Below are positions 9,337 to 19,740 of a stretch of 64,000 nt of DNA, one piece after another; position 1 is the stretch's first letter; each line of letters begins with the position of its first letter. Source of the stretch: Caulochytrium protostelioides (taxonomy: Eukaryota > Chytridiomycota > Caulochytriomycetes > Caulochytriales > Caulochytriaceae); assembly GCA_003615045.1 (NCBI GenBank), contig ML014165.1, forward strand, positions 1 to 64,000, in the 5' to 3' direction. The position numbers were made by a program, and so were the translations under genes. A model generated the notes under the pieces. It was not told the origin of the DNA. It did not search any database and saw only the letters and a list, made by a program, of their open reading frames with translations.

Positions 9337-11001
9337 TTAATCCCAGCTATGGGTCAGATACGCAGGCGCGCCGCGGAGATGCCGGGCGGCGGCGTCGCTG
9401 CCGGCGAGCCGTGCCGGCGCATCAGGATGCCAGCGCGCGCCATCGTCATACCGCATCGTTGTGGGGGGCGCTGGCTCCAACGCACGGCGCGGCGGCGGCG
9501 GGGGCAGCGGTGGTGGGGGCCATCTCCGGCGCGCCTGCGCGAGAGCCGGCGGTCGTGGCGGCGGCGGCGACGCAGGGCCGGCCGGCTGGTCGACCGCGTG
9601 GCGGTGGGTGGCGCGGCTCCCGAACGCGGGCCAGATGCCGACGGCGCGCAGGGCGTGGACGGGCATGACGAGGGCGCTGACGACGAGCAGCAGCCCGAAC
9701 AGCATGGCCTTGAGGCTGAGCGGCTCGACGAAGTGGTTCATGATGTCGGCAACGGTCTCGGCGGCGACTTTGAGACCGCCGACGCGGGCGTGGTCCTGCG
9801 CCATGCAGCGCTCCCACGCGCCGCAGCGCGCCTCCATGGCGGGCACGCGCGCCTCCGGCGGGTCGCAGCGGTTCAGCACGTACTGCTTCGTGCACGCCGC
9901 GATCTCGGTGAGCAGTTCGGTGCTGCGCTTGTGGGTCTGCAGCGCCAGGTCGTGGTGTACGACGCGGATCACCTGGACGACGACGTAGACGACGACCGCG
10001 AGCACGAACGTGCTGAACAGCAGCTGCAGGTAATTCGTCATGACGTACGGCATCTGGCTCGCGACGGCCAGCCAGTCGCGCCCCGATGTCTGGCGCGGCG
10101 CCGACGACGACCGCGCGACGCGCGCCACCGAGGAGGGAGGGCGGCCACGGTCGCCTGCGCCAAGGTCCATCCCGTCACGGTCGTTTGCCGACGCGTCGCC
10201 GTCGTCGTCATCGTCGTCGTCGTCGTCGTTGTGATGGTCGTCGTCGCTGCCCTGAGCGCATCGTCGCATCCGCCTGCGGTGCGACATCGACGACAGCGCC
10301 CTCGTATCATGGCCGTCGGGCGACCACAGGGGCGGGCCTTGCCATGTCCAGGCATGCAGCATGGACGGCACGGCGACGCCGACCGGACCGAGCACGCGTG
10401 GTGCTCCGACGGCTGACGCATTGTCCCCACGGCGCGCCATCAGTGCCCCTGCGCGTCCTTCGACGCTGTTGCGTGCCGCCGCCCCGGACCGGCCGTCGAT
10501 CGCGTCGTCGACCTCGACGCCGTCGAGGGCATCTTCACCGGCATGCGGTTCTGCCTCGGCGGGACCCTGGCCGTCCACCTCCATCGCGCTGGCCAGATAC
10601 TGGCGCCGCAGGCGGTCGCGCTCGGAGTGGGGCTGGTAGGCGAGGCTGGCGGGATCGATGGAGGTCGAGCGCATCAGGTGTGCGGGGCCCGCGCGGCGCG
10701 GCGAGCGGGGCGGGGCCGCGGCGGCGGCGGCGTCGGGATCCGACCAGGGCCACGTGCGCGGCGGCGGCGGCGCCGCCGCCGCCAGCCCGGGCTCGGCGGC
10801 GGCGGCGAGGGCGGGCGCCGTCGGCGGCGCGCTCACGGCGGCGGCGTCCTGGCCCGCGCGCGAGAAGCACGCGACGAAGGGCGAGGCGCCGCGGCCCGCC
10901 GAGAGGTGGCGGTGGTGCTCCTCCGGCGGGAGCGGATCGCAGTCCATGGGCGCGGCGAAGCCGCGCCACGCGAGATCGGGCTGGCCGTGGTCGCTGCCCA
11001 T
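9337..11001 (-). CDS. BRL1: Brl1/Brr6-family nuclear-envelope protein
   Basis: Member of the Brl1/Brr6 family (disulfide-bridge nucleocytoplasmic transport domain), nuclear-envelope/ER proteins needed for nuclear pore assembly and membrane lipid balance in yeasts. The C-terminal third holds a first membrane helix (LLFSTFVLAVVVYVVVQVI) and then a lumenal segment with four cysteines in family order (AACTKQYVLNRC, then EARCGAWERC). The conserved VGGLKVAAETVADIMNHFVEP precedes a second helix. The N-terminal part is low complexity, with an Asp/His-rich run coded by a (GTC)n repeat at about 10194-10248. The frame stays open to 11163 with only a GTG there, so ATG 11001 (554 aa) is the first in-frame ATG; a short upstream exon is possible. 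It ends LTHSWD, convergent with the Ca2+-ATPase 323 bp away. Confidence 0.88.
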   Translation of the reverse strand: MGSDHGQPDLAWRGFAAPMDCDPLPPEEHHRHLSAGRGASPFVACFSRAGQDAAAVSAPPTAPALAAAAEPGLAAAAPPPPRTWPWSDPDAAAAAAPPRSPRRAGPAHLMRSTSIDPASLAYQPHSERDRLRRQYLASAMEVDGQGPAEAEPHAGEDALDGVEVDDAIDGRSGAAARNSVEGRAGALMARRGDNASAVGAPRVLGPVGVAVPSMLHAWTWQGPPLWSPDGHDTRALSSMSHRRRMRRCAQGSDDDHHNDDDDDDDDDGDASANDRDGMDLGAGDRGRPPSSVARVARSSSAPRQTSGRDWLAVASQMPYVMTNYLQLLFSTFVLAVVVYVVVQVIRVVHHDLALQTHKRSTELLTEIAACTKQYVLNRCDPPEARVPAMEARCGAWERCMAQDHARVGGLKVAAETVADIMNHFVEPLSLKAMLFGLLLVVSALVMPVHALRAVGIWPAFGSRATHRHAVDQPAGPASPPPPRPPALAQARRRWPPPPLPPPPPRRALEPAPPTTMRYDDGARWHPDAPARLAGSDAAARHLRGAPAYLTHSWD

Positions 11002-13349
11002 CGCGGCGGAGGGCGCTGCTGCCGCGACTGCCGCTGCTGCCGCGGCCTGCGCGTCCGCCGGTGACGGCGAGCGGCGGCGCGGCGGCGGCGGCCGTTGGTC
11101 GCCGGTGGCACGGCCAGGCGGGCGGGTCCCGCGGATGCCGGGGTCGAGAGGGAGGCCGGTCACCAGGTCGCAGGCGCTTCCCGACGCCGTTCGTGGTGCA
11201 GGCCGTGGGCAGGCGGTCGCGGTCGTCGAGGCAGCGGCGGGAGAAGGGGGAGGAGCACGTGGCCGCGCGGTGGGTGCCGGTCTCCGGCGGCCGTGGCCGC
11301 GGCGCCCTGAGCCGCGGCCGTCCCCGTCGTTAGAGACGGTCGCCAGCGAGCGACGGCGAAGCCGACGGCGAAGCCGACGACGGCCCTCTCATCTATCGGC
11401 CGCGAGGGTGCGGACCACCCGCGGCGGCCTTGCTCGCGGCTGCGCGGCGGCCGTCGCGCCGCCGCCGCCCGAGGGCCGCCGGTCGGTCCGTGGCGCGCGG
11501 GTCACCGGGGCCGGCGAGCGGCACGGGAGGTGTGGCGGGCGGCGGCTGCGCCGCGTGGGGCGAGACGGCGCAGGCCGCTGGTGCCTGGCGCAGCATCAGC
11601 GCGCGGCCATGCGACCGAGCAGCCGAGATCGACGGCATCGGCGAACCTGCGCGACGACGCGGCTGCCGACGCGGCAGACCGCGCGCTGTCTGCCGCGCCA
11701 TTCCCATGCTGTTCCGTAGGCGTCGTTATCACCATGGGCGTGCCTGATGCCGCGCCAGTGCGGAGCGCCATGCCTGTAGGCGTCGCGGACCCGGGATCCA
11801 CGTCGGATCGCCCCGCGTGGGGTGGCCACGACGTGGCCATCGTTGCCACGAAAAGCCACGCGCGCTGCTCCCACGACCGGTGCCTTCATGTTTCGGGCCT
11901 GCGTGGGGATCGTTGGTCGGGAGAGGCATCGCATCCCGTCGGTCTCGCATCCCGTGACGGGACATCGACCCCATTCGCGAGGTCGCCTGGCCCAGCCGAC
12001 CCGGGGTCCAGTGACGCGGCGACGCCTGCCACAGCCGTTCTCGATGACTTTGCCTCGCCGGCCCACGTCGTCGTGGTCGTGGTCGTCGGCGTCGGTGTCG
12101 ACGTCTCGGCCCAGCGGTCGTCGGCGCCGTCGACCTCACAGGGTCCTCGCCGGCGGCGCACGACTGACCCCTGCGCCCCGGGCGCCCTTCCACCGTGCCG
12201 AGCCGCCGCGGCCACGGCGCGAGCCCCGCGAGGCGCCGTCCATAGGCGCCGTCCGACGGCGCCGTCCATAGGCCCTCGCGGCCGCTTCGCCGGCATGCCG
12301 GCCACGCCGCACGGCGCACGGCGCAGCCGCCCAAGCCGCCGCGGCCGGCGATCCGGCGCGCTCCGCCGACCCTCCGGCGGCGCGGTCGGTGGCGTCGCGC
12401 GTGGCTCCGACGCGTCGTCGTCGCCGTCGGCGTCGGCTGGCGCCGTCGGCTCGCGAAGGTGACGCCCCGCATCGAGGCCGTCGGCGCCCATGCGTCCGGA
12501 GGGGCTCGCGATGGCCGGCGCAACCGCCACCGCCACCGCAACCGCAACTGCTACCGCAATCGCAACCGCTACCGCTACCGCTACCGCTACCGCTACCGCA
12601 ATCGCAGCGCGCAGCACGCGCAGCACGACACGGCACAGGACCCGCGCGTCCTCCGGCGGCGGCGGCACGGGAGGACGACCCGCGCGGCCGGTCGCCAGGG
12701 ATCCAGCCGTGCAGCCCGCGGCGCGCACCTCGGCCGTGCGTGGGGTGATCCGCCGGCGCGGTCCAGCCGTCCGCCGTGCGTCCGGGGCTCGTGGGGCTTC
12801 CGGTGCGTGCTTGGACGGCGCGAGCGATCGCAAGGGCTGTCCGTGATCGGACCAGGGCCGCTGATCGCGCTCGTGCTGATAAACGCGCGCCGCGCAGAAA
12901 CCGCATGAAGCGCGACGCGTCGGAGCCCTTCGGGGGCTGAGAGCGGGTCCGGTGGTCCGTGGTTCCCCTGTCGTGGGGCCCGTGGCACGGCCCCCGGTCG
13001 AGTCCTCCAACCCTCCCACGATGCTGCTTCTTGAGGCTCGATCATCCGTGGTGTCCAGCCTCCCCGACGAGCGATAGACCCTTCCGCGCCTCCTCACCCT
13101 GCGCTGTCTGCGCTTCCCCCATTCATTCGCGATCGCGTGGGGTTCTCATCCGGACCTCGTGCTCGCGGTATCGATCGATCCGGTGATCTCGCGGGGGATC
13201 GTGCGGTCGATCATCGTGCTGCTGACCGGTGCCCTCGACGTGCGTGGTACTGATCGCTGGGCCATACGCCACCACAGACCGGTCTGACGCGTCGATTGAA
13301 GCGATCCCGGCCGCTCCCCCTTCCCTTTTTTTGAGTATCCTGCATCGCC
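11002..13349. other. GC-rich intergenic stretch between BRL1 and YHM2 (divergent promoters)
   Basis: Several long ORFs cross on both strands (up to about 400 codons), made of Arg/Ala/Pro low complexity with no domain. The two flanking genes diverge from here, so the ends should hold their promoters. The last 100 bp before YHM2 are less GC-rich and end in a T run (13321-13332). Confidence 0.5.
12520..12606. repeat. hexanucleotide repeat (ACCGCT / ACCGCA)n
   Basis: About fourteen imperfect hexamers. They translate as alternating Ala-Val or Thr-Ala runs in spurious ORFs. Confidence 0.85.
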
Positions 13350-14282
13350 ATGGGCATGGCTATGGACGCCGGCGGCCCCGCCGTGGGCCCCAACGGGCTG
13401 CCAGCCAAGAAGGCCGTGTCGCCCATCAACCTGGCGGTAGGCGCCACACTCAACCTGTTCGAGGTCTCGACGCTCGGCCAGCCGTTTGAGGTCACCAAGA
13501 CGCAGATGGCGGCGAACCGAGGGCAGTCGATGGCGCAGGCGATGCGCGTGATCTGGTCGCGCGGCGGCGCGCTGGGCTTCTTCCAGGGCCTGGTGCCGTG
13601 GGCGTGGATCGAGGCGTCGACGAAGGGCGCGGTGCTGCTGTTCACGGCGTCGGAGCTCGAGTACCGCTTCCGCCTCGCGGGGCTCTCGCCGACGTGGGCG
13701 GGCATCGCGAGCGGCATGGGCGGCGGCATCGCCCAGGCCTACGCGACCATGGGCTTCTGCACGTTTATGAAGACCGTCGAGGTCACGCGGCACAAGGGCG
13801 CCGACGGCAGCGCGCAGAAGAGCTCCTGGACGGTCGCGCGCGAGATTTACGCGCGTGAAGGCATCCGCGGCATCAACAAGGGCGTCAACGCCGTCGCCGT
13901 GCGCCAGTGTACCAACTGGGGTTCCCGCTTCGGGCTCTCGCGCCTCGCCGAGCAGTCGATCCGCCGCTGGACCGGCAAGACCGACCCCGCCGACCGGCTG
14001 AGCAACGGCCACCGCATTCTCGCTTCCGCGATCGGCGGCGCGCTCTCGTGCTGGAACCAGCCTATCGAGGTCATCCGCATCGAGATGCAGAGCCAGGTCC
14101 AGCAGGCCGGCCGGCCCGCCCAGATGACCATCGCGACCGCCGCCCAGTGGATCTACCAACAGAACGGCCTCAAGGGCTTCTACCGCGGCGTCAGCCCCCG
14201 CATCGGCCTCGGCGTCTGGCAGACCGTCTGCATGGTCTTTGGCGGCGACGCTGTCAAGGCCTACTTTTCCGCCAAAAAATAA
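13350..14282 (+). CDS. YHM2: mitochondrial citrate/2-oxoglutarate carrier Yhm2
   Basis: Mitochondrial carrier (310 aa, family about 314) of the Yhm2 type, which exchanges citrate for 2-oxoglutarate across the inner membrane and supplies cytosolic NADPH. In yeast it was also found associated with mitochondrial DNA. Highly diagnostic strings are present: [74 protein letters not shown] and [15 protein letters not shown]. Three carrier repeats are visible; the second lacks the usual Pro ([10 protein letters not shown]), which is normal for Yhm2. Three clustered ATGs begin at 13350; the first is used. Single exon. Confidence 0.96.
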   Translation: MGMAMDAGGPAVGPNGLPAKKAVSPINLAVGATLNLFEVSTLGQPFEVTKTQMAANRGQSMAQAMRVIWSRGGALGFFQGLVPWAWIEASTKGAVLLFTASELEYRFRLAGLSPTWAGIASGMGGGIAQAYATMGFCTFMKTVEVTRHKGADGSAQKSSWTVAREIYAREGIRGINKGVNAVAVRQCTNWGSRFGLSRLAEQSIRRWTGKTDPADRLSNGHRILASAIGGALSCWNQPIEVIRIEMQSQVQQAGRPAQMTIATAAQWIYQQNGLKGFYRGVSPRIGLGVWQTVCMVFGGDAVKAYFSAKK

Positions 14283-14319
14283 GTTGATATCGGGCACACT
14301 AGGAAGATCGAGGTCGCTC

Positions 14320-14580
14320 GGAGGGGACCACCCCCTGGGTGCCCGCGGGGCAAGGGGCGGGGATGCCCCCGAGAATGCCGTGCGCATTGCAGCTGGATGC
14401 TGATAGCCGCTGGATTCTGCTGCAGATCGCGCGACCATGTTGGCCACGAAGGCTGTCGTGGCTGTCGCTGATGCCACTCTCTGTACCGCCGCGTATTCGG
14501 GAAAGGGCGGACGGGAGCGCTTGTTCCTGGCCGAGGGTGGGGCGGTGTGCACCCTGCCGCAGGTGGCGCAATCCACGCTG
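14320..14580 (-). pseudogene. possible decayed TnpB/Fanzor-like C terminus, copy C
   Basis: On the minus strand, DCATCGRVHTA (14546-14575) looks like the first CxxCG of a TnpB/Fanzor zinc ribbon. A shifted frame then gives PTLGQEQ and the original frame NKRSRPPFPEYAAV, together recalling the usual L-G-x-N-K-x-F-x-C-P-x-P-E-C run. Another frame gives WSRDLQQNPAAISIQ (about 14395-14440), like the RuvC-III R-D-x-N-A-A-x-x-I motif with a small insertion. An imperfect GC hairpin (CCCCCTGGG near 14334, CCCGCGGGG near 14343) lies at the 3' end, as in copies B and D. Frames are broken at least twice. The call is tentative. Confidence 0.4.
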
Positions 14581-14761
14581 CGAGAATGATCCTCGCCTCT
14601 TTCCGGCCCAGGCGGCTCGTGGTCCGCCGGATCACCGCCTCATCAGTCCGACCCGATCGGACCTCATCCGCAGGCGGTGACGGCGGGATCCTCGGTCCTG
14701 CCAGTCCCTGCGAGGCCGCGCGATCGCGCCGCTGGGGCATATCGACGTTCCTCTACAACAT

Positions 14762-14790
14762 GATGCGATGCGATGCGATGCGATGCGATG
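14762..14790. repeat. pentanucleotide repeat (GATGC)n
   Basis: Five to six head-to-tail GATGC units. It lies in the 5' region of the TRAPPC2L-like gene. Confidence 0.85.
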
Positions 14791-14962
14791 GAAGGAACCG
14801 CGATGGCGACGCGGGTCTCCGGGTCTCCGCCTCTCCGATGCTCTGGGGCAAGCGCCGTCTCGTCTATCTGGCTCGTGCCGTGTTCTCGCGTCTTACCTCG
14901 CCCTCGCCGTCGCACCCACCGTCGCGTTCGCCGTCGCGTCCGCCTTCCTTGTCGCCATCACC

Positions 14963-15469
14963 ATGTCGACATGGAAGCTGAGCTGCCTCGCGGTGCTCGG
15001 GAAGGCCAACAACCCGCTGTACTTGCGCACGTTCGTGGACGACGGCAATGAGCTGCGGTACCACTACCTGAACCACACGGCCTGCGATGTGATCGAGGAG
15101 CGGACGACACCGCCCGCGCCGGCCGCGACGGGCGGGCACGCCGCCGCCGCCGCCGCCCAGCTCGCCGCCGCCAAGTGGGCCGCCGCCACCGATCTCTACC
15201 TCGGGCTCCTCTTCACAACCGCCGACGTCGCCGTCTATGGCTACATGACCAACACGCGCATCAAATTCATCCTGACGCTGCATGCCGGCGACGCGGTCGT
15301 GCGCGAGGCCGACGTGCGCGCCGTCTTTGCCCGCGTCCATCTCGCGTATTGCCAGCTCGTGTGCAATCCGTTCTACGACCCCGAGAGCCAGCGCTTGATC
15401 GCGTCGCCCCGGTTCAACCAGGCCATGGCCGCCCTGGGCGGCGAGCAGCGCAAGCCGCAGACCGCGTAA
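14963..15469 (+). CDS. TRAPP complex subunit, TRAPPC2L/Tca17 type
   Basis: Sedlin-fold protein (168 aa) of the TRAPPC2L/Tca17 family, which acts in assembly or activity of TRAPP tethering complexes at the Golgi. The family pattern is clear: an N-terminal strand with GKANNPLYLRTF, LRYHYLNHTACDVIEE, then DLYLGLLFTTADVAVYGYMTN, TRIKFILTLH and a C-terminal NPFYDPES. A 35-residue Ala-rich insertion (about 55-75) is unusual for the family. The frame is open further upstream, but ATG 14963 begins exactly at the conserved first strand. Single exon. It converges on HAT1. Confidence 0.88.
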   Translation: MSTWKLSCLAVLGKANNPLYLRTFVDDGNELRYHYLNHTACDVIEERTTPPAPAATGGHAAAAAAQLAAAKWAAATDLYLGLLFTTADVAVYGYMTNTRIKFILTLHAGDAVVREADVRAVFARVHLAYCQLVCNPFYDPESQRLIASPRFNQAMAALGGEQRKPQTA

Positions 15470-15598
15470 CAGCGATGTCGGGCATTCGCAGGCCCAGCAG
15501 GTCTGGATATCTAATACAGGCCTGGCTGCATGCTTCTTTGCATTGAAGACGATCACCCACCACGAAGAGGGAGCAGCCCCCAGCGGATGGTTGATGAT

Positions 15599-15604
15599 TT
15601 TATT
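15599..15604 (-). promoter_or_regulatory. candidate AATAAA polyadenylation signal of HAT1
   Basis: TTTATT on the plus strand reads AATAAA on the minus strand, about 100 bp past the HAT1 stop codon. Confidence 0.5.
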
Positions 15605-15702
15605 CAGTGTCGTACACCCCTCCCTAGCTGAGGCGCATCGCATGACGCGCTCGTGATGGCGTGCCGCGACCGTCGCATCGAAGCGCATCCTAGCCACGCG
15701 TT

Positions 15703-17360
15703 CTATGCCGCCGGCCTGGTCGCATCCTTGTCGCCCTTCTTGGAGTCGGCGGCTTCCTCCTCCTCCTCCTCATCGTCCTCGTCGTCGTGCTGCCGCACGA
15801 TTTCGAAGGTCCCTTCGAGGATCTGGTCATACTCGGCCATCAGGCGGTCGAAGGCCTCGCCGAGGTTTTTTTTGAGGTGCTCCGGGTCCAGGTTGGCCAG
15901 GGTCTCGGGCTGGGCGGCGACGGCGCCCGAGGCGACGGCGGCCGCGAGCGTCGTGGTCTCGGACTTGTCGCGCTTGTAGATGCGCGCCTTGACGGCCCGC
16001 CGGTATGCGGTCTGCACCGCCGCGTCGTGCCGCGGCAGCACGGCGCGCAGCGTCATCTCGAGCGCATGCGTCAGCTGCTTCGCGTTGATCTTGGTCTCCT
16101 TGAGCAGCCGCACGAACTCGGGGTGGGTCGGCGACAGCACCTCGGGCCCGAGCTGGCGCTCGCGCAGTAGCGGCGCCAGGCATCGCGCGTCGTGCCGCAG
16201 CCGCATCACGTGGAAGCTCTCGTTGGGCTCCTCGACGGTGAAGTCGCAGACGCGGCGGTCGGCGCGGAAGAGGGCGACGAGGTGGTCGTAGAAGCGGCCG
16301 CCGTGGCCCTGCGCCTGGTACGGCGGCATGATGAGGAACTGCGAGATGCGCGGGCGCGTGAGGTCGGGCCAGGCAAAGAACTCGTAGCACGTCACGTAGC
16401 CGGCGCAGATGTACTCGTAGCGCTCGCCGCGCGGCCCGCGCTCGGCCGTCTCGTCGTCCTCGTCTGCATCCTCCGCCACGGGGTCCGCCGCTGTCGGCGC
16501 CGCCAGCGGCCGCTTCTCGAACAGCAGCAGGAAGCGCCACTGCGCGTCGTCTTCGTCCACGAAAGTCGCGCCCTCGATGTACCACAACAAGAACAGCTGC
16601 AGACGGCGCGAGTACTCGACCCATCCGGGCGTGTCGTAGGCGCACTCGTAGATTTCATACGTCGCCATGGGCGTCGATGTCGCCTCGGGCGCCGCCGCGG
16701 CGGCCGATGGCGCCGCCGCCGTGGATGCCGCGGGATCCAGGACCGTCTTCGCGTCGAGACGGGTGCCCGTGGTCGGGACGAGGGTGGCGTCGACGGCGCG
16801 CGGCTGGGGCGCCGGCGCGCGGTACTCGTGGACTTTGACGCCCGGCGGGCGGAAGCGGCGTGCGTCCTTCGCGCACTGCGCCTCAAACGCCGCGCGGTTC
16901 GGCAAGAAATCGACAAAGTGCTTCTCGCGCATCATCTTGTAGACATCCATCGGCCGCGGGTATCCGAGCTTGCGCGGGATCTGCGATGCGTAGGACATCT
17001 CGAAGTAGGGCATCAGCGATCCGGGCGTGTAGCAGAGCTAGCGCCATGCCCCGGAGAATTCCATCATCGCATGACATCGCAAAACTCCCGAGAAAAGTGA
17101 GGATCGCATCGTAATCGGGAAAGCGGGTTCCCGGGCACATCGCAAGGTCGATCATCGCCATCCTGGCGTTAATCATCGCTGTCTCCACTTACGTTCACTT
17201 TCAGGTCGCGGTACCCGACAATCTTTTCCTCTTGGCCGACGACGGCATAGGTCATCTCGGGCTTGAAGCCGTTGGTGCCCAGGAAGAGGGTGATCGCCTC
17301 GTTGGCGTCGCACACCCACCGGCTCACATCGTCGGTGCCGAGGTTCTCGCGCAAGCCGCG
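15703..17360 (-). CDS. HAT1: histone acetyltransferase type B catalytic subunit HAT1 (two exons seen, 5' end unresolved)
   Basis: Acetylates newly made histone H4 (Lys5/12) with its RbAp46/48-type partner. The last exon is 15703-17037 (444 aa coded), starting at LCYTPGSLMPYFEMSY. The exon before it ends at 17193 with WVCDANEAITLFL and EEKIVGYRDLKVN. The 155-nt intron 17038-17192 has GTAAGT and a TAG acceptor in phase 0, and the joined product matches the family across the junction. The acetyl-CoA loop is QFLIMPPYQAQGHGGRFY, followed by VEEPNESFHVMR. The C-terminal helices end in an acidic DDEDDEEEEEE tail from a trinucleotide tract. The upstream frame is open to a stop at 17406-17408 but has no ATG, so a further 5' exon is needed; its position is unknown and the upper boundary given is approximate. 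Confidence 0.92.
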
Positions 17361-17405
17361 GTCTATGATCGACGGAATCCACGAATCCGGATCATGAGGC
17401 GGGCA

Positions 17406-18339
17406 TCATGGGCATCCGATGCCGTGTCGGCGGGCAGTAGCAGCAGGAGCAATAGTGTATTAGCAGCAGGCGATGTCAGTCGATGATCACACAAACCATA
17501 TCCGTTAGAGTGAGTTCCATGGGTCTGAGTGCACAAGAACTAGCGAGAGATCCGGGCTCGATGGCACTGACGCCAGCTTTCAGTGCGGCAGGGCGGGCGC
17601 GATCACGGTACCCGTCATGATGGCGGCGGCAGCGACGACGTCGTTGGGGCCAAGCAGAAGTGTGTGCCTCGCGTCTCTTGCTTGGCGACCGTGGCGTCAG
17701 GCGGCCTCGTGACAGCGTCGGGTCAGGGCGGCAGCGTCGGACGGTCGCGACGACAACTGTGGAAAATCAAGGATTGGACGTGAGCTTGCGCAACACCCGA
17801 TGGCCTGGCGATGATCCCCCGAACCCCGACGACAGGGTCCGCCATGACCCCGCTGTGTTCCGTCTTCGACGGCGACGACCGACGCTGCGCGCCGCGTCGC
17901 CAAGGGGGGCTTCCACGGACTGACATGACCACCCCTACCGCTTACGAACGCTGCTCTTGCTTCGCTTCGACCCCGACCGTGGAGTTGCCCAGCTCCAAGC
18001 AAGGCAAGGGTCCAGTGGCGCAGACCGTCGGCGGTCGGCGGCACGCGGGCGTGTTGGCGCTGGATTCCGGGGGCGGCGCTTTCGCTTTTCCTTGGTCCTT
18101 CGCTGTCGCTCACGCTTGCGTGCCTCGCCTCGCCTCGCCTCGCCTCGCCTTCTCTCCACGCGCTCGGCCGTCGCGGCAGGCGCGGTATCGGAGAGCGATT
18201 GACCCTTCCTGGGCGATCTTCCAACATCGGCTGGGCGGAGCCTGCATGATGTGTCCCCACCCCGATGGCTGCCATCATCGCGTAGAAAAAACAATCATGC
18301 TGTTGGTGGAATAAATTAGGAAAAGGAATGCCCTCGAGT
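17406..18339. other. intergenic stretch between HAT1 and RPC4
   Basis: No convincing gene. Minus-strand ORFs are Arg/Ser-rich shadows. The part nearest HAT1 should hold its missing first exon and promoter; ATGGTTTGT on the minus strand near 17500 and a CTAATAC-like branch string further on are possible elements only. The RPC4-proximal part would be the RPC4 3' UTR. Confidence 0.4.
18122..18150. repeat. pentanucleotide repeat (GCCTC)n
   Basis: About six head-to-tail GCCTC units. Confidence 0.85.
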
Positions 18340-19740
18340 CTAGTCCGAGCCGGCATCGGCCGGGTGCTCGCCCGCCAGGTAGGCGTCGTGCAGATACTGC
18401 TGCTGGGGGTCGACGGCGCGGTGGTTTTCCATCGTCGACAGCAAGCAGTCGACGTCGGGCGAGCAGACAAAGCGCGACTGCACATCACCCAACGTGTAGG
18501 TCTGGCGGTCCTTCAGGTTGATGCCGACGAGGCTCTGGCGATAGTTCGCCTCGGGACTGGCCTCGACATCAAAGTAGACACCGGGCCCGAACTTCATGCG
18601 CATCTTGCCGGAGGCATACATAATCAGCTTGCCGGCGATGCCCGGGGTCACCGTCTTCTCGACGGGCACCTCCTCGCCCTGCTCGTTGACCACGGCCTCC
18701 GCCATCGGCTCGGTGCCGTCGGCGTGGATCATCTCCAGCAGGTTGTACGGCAGCTGGAAGAAGGTCAAGTCATTGTCCGCGAGGTGCGACAGCTTGCCCC
18801 CGACCCGGCCGTCCAGATACGTTGCCCCGAGCACCTTGGCGACGGCGTCCGGGTCGGCTTCGGCGATCGACATGCTCGCCTTGACATCGGACGCGCCGCC
18901 CTTCTCGCCGCCGGCTTGCAGGTCGATCATGCCGTCAGCGCCCGTGCGCACCGACGCCGGCTGCGACGCCGCGATCGTGACCGGCGCCCGCGTCGTATAC
19001 GGGTCCAAGTGCACGGCGTCGGCGGCGTCCAGCACGTCGTTCTTGGCCTCGTCATCGCTGCCCTCGTCGTCGTCGAAGAGCCCCGAGCCGCTCACGCCGC
19101 CGTGGGACGCGTGGCGTGCCGCGATCAGGTCGCTGCGGGCGCCCGCGAGCATGCGCGCGCCGCCGGCGCCGCCCGGTCGCGCCGCCGCCGCCGACTGCGC
19201 CGCTGGGCCCATGCCCCACACGCCTGACGCCGTCAGTTCCGGCAGCGGCCGCTTGCCGCGCGGCGGGGGCTTGCCGAACGCGGCGCCCGCGGGCACGGTC
19301 GCCGTGATCGTAGCGGCCGCCTTGGCGCTCGCGGCGCCCGCGGCGCCCGCGACGTCGTCGAGGTCCTCCGTGTCGTCGAGCTGCAGCTCGCGGCGGTTGC
19401 GGCGCACCGGCACGCGCGGCGCGAACCGCGGCTTCGTTCGAGGTTTCACGGGCGGCGGGACGGCGGATGCGGCGGATGCGGATGCGGCGGCGCCCGCGTC
19501 GGCGACAGGCGACGGCGACGATGCGGTCGCGACGGCGGACGTGGACGTCAGGACGGCCGGATCAGCAGCAGCGGCGCCGGAAGCGTCGGCAGACGGCGCA
19601 GGCGCAGGCGCGGCCATGGCTTCGGCTTCTTCTTCGGCGAGCAGTGCGGCGCGGCGCGATCCGAGGGGGCGTCGGGGTTTCGGCGGCTCGTGCGACGCCG
19701 GCGCGCCCGCGGGCGGGTCCTGGCCCGGCGTGTCGGCCAT
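18340..19740 (-). CDS. RPC53: RNA polymerase III subunit RPC4/Rpc53
   Basis: 466-aa homologue of Rpc53/POLR3D, the Pol III subunit that with Rpc37 acts in promoter opening, pausing and termination. The conserved C-terminal half carries LTFFQLPYNLLEM, the GIAGKLIMYASGKMRMKFGP segment and YFDVEASPEANYRQSLVGIN. It closes with LGDVQSRFVCSPDVDCLL, the classic end of the family. The N-terminal half is low complexity with the basic KPRFAPRVPVRRNRR patch typical of RPC4, and an acidic DDTEDLDD. The ATG at 19740 is the only sensible start. It is divergent from RRP41 with an 833-bp gap. Confidence 0.93.
   Translation of the reverse strand: MADTPGQDPPAGAPASHEPPKPRRPLGSRRAALLAEEEAEAMAAPAPAPSADASGAAAADPAVLTSTSAVATASSPSPVADAGAAASASAASAVPPPVKPRTKPRFAPRVPVRRNRRELQLDDTEDLDDVAGAAGAASAKAAATITATVPAGAAFGKPPPRGKRPLPELTASGVWGMGPAAQSAAAARPGGAGGARMLAGARSDLIAARHASHGGVSGSGLFDDDEGSDDEAKNDVLDAADAVHLDPYTTRAPVTIAASQPASVRTGADGMIDLQAGGEKGGASDVKASMSIAEADPDAVAKVLGATYLDGRVGGKLSHLADNDLTFFQLPYNLLEMIHADGTEPMAEAVVNEQGEEVPVEKTVTPGIAGKLIMYASGKMRMKFGPGVYFDVEASPEANYRQSLVGINLKDRQTYTLGDVQSRFVCSPDVDCLLSTMENHRAVDPQQQYLHDAYLAGEHPADAGSD

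Noticed and set aside
11886-13097. 403-codon minus-strand ORF between BRL1 and YHM2
   Set aside because: It opens at a non-ATG codon, includes a long Ala-Val run from a hexamer repeat, and shows no conserved segment.
15653-15979. Plus-strand ORF with a long Ser run opposite the HAT1 C terminus
   Set aside because: It is the antisense of the acidic Asp/Glu tail of HAT1.
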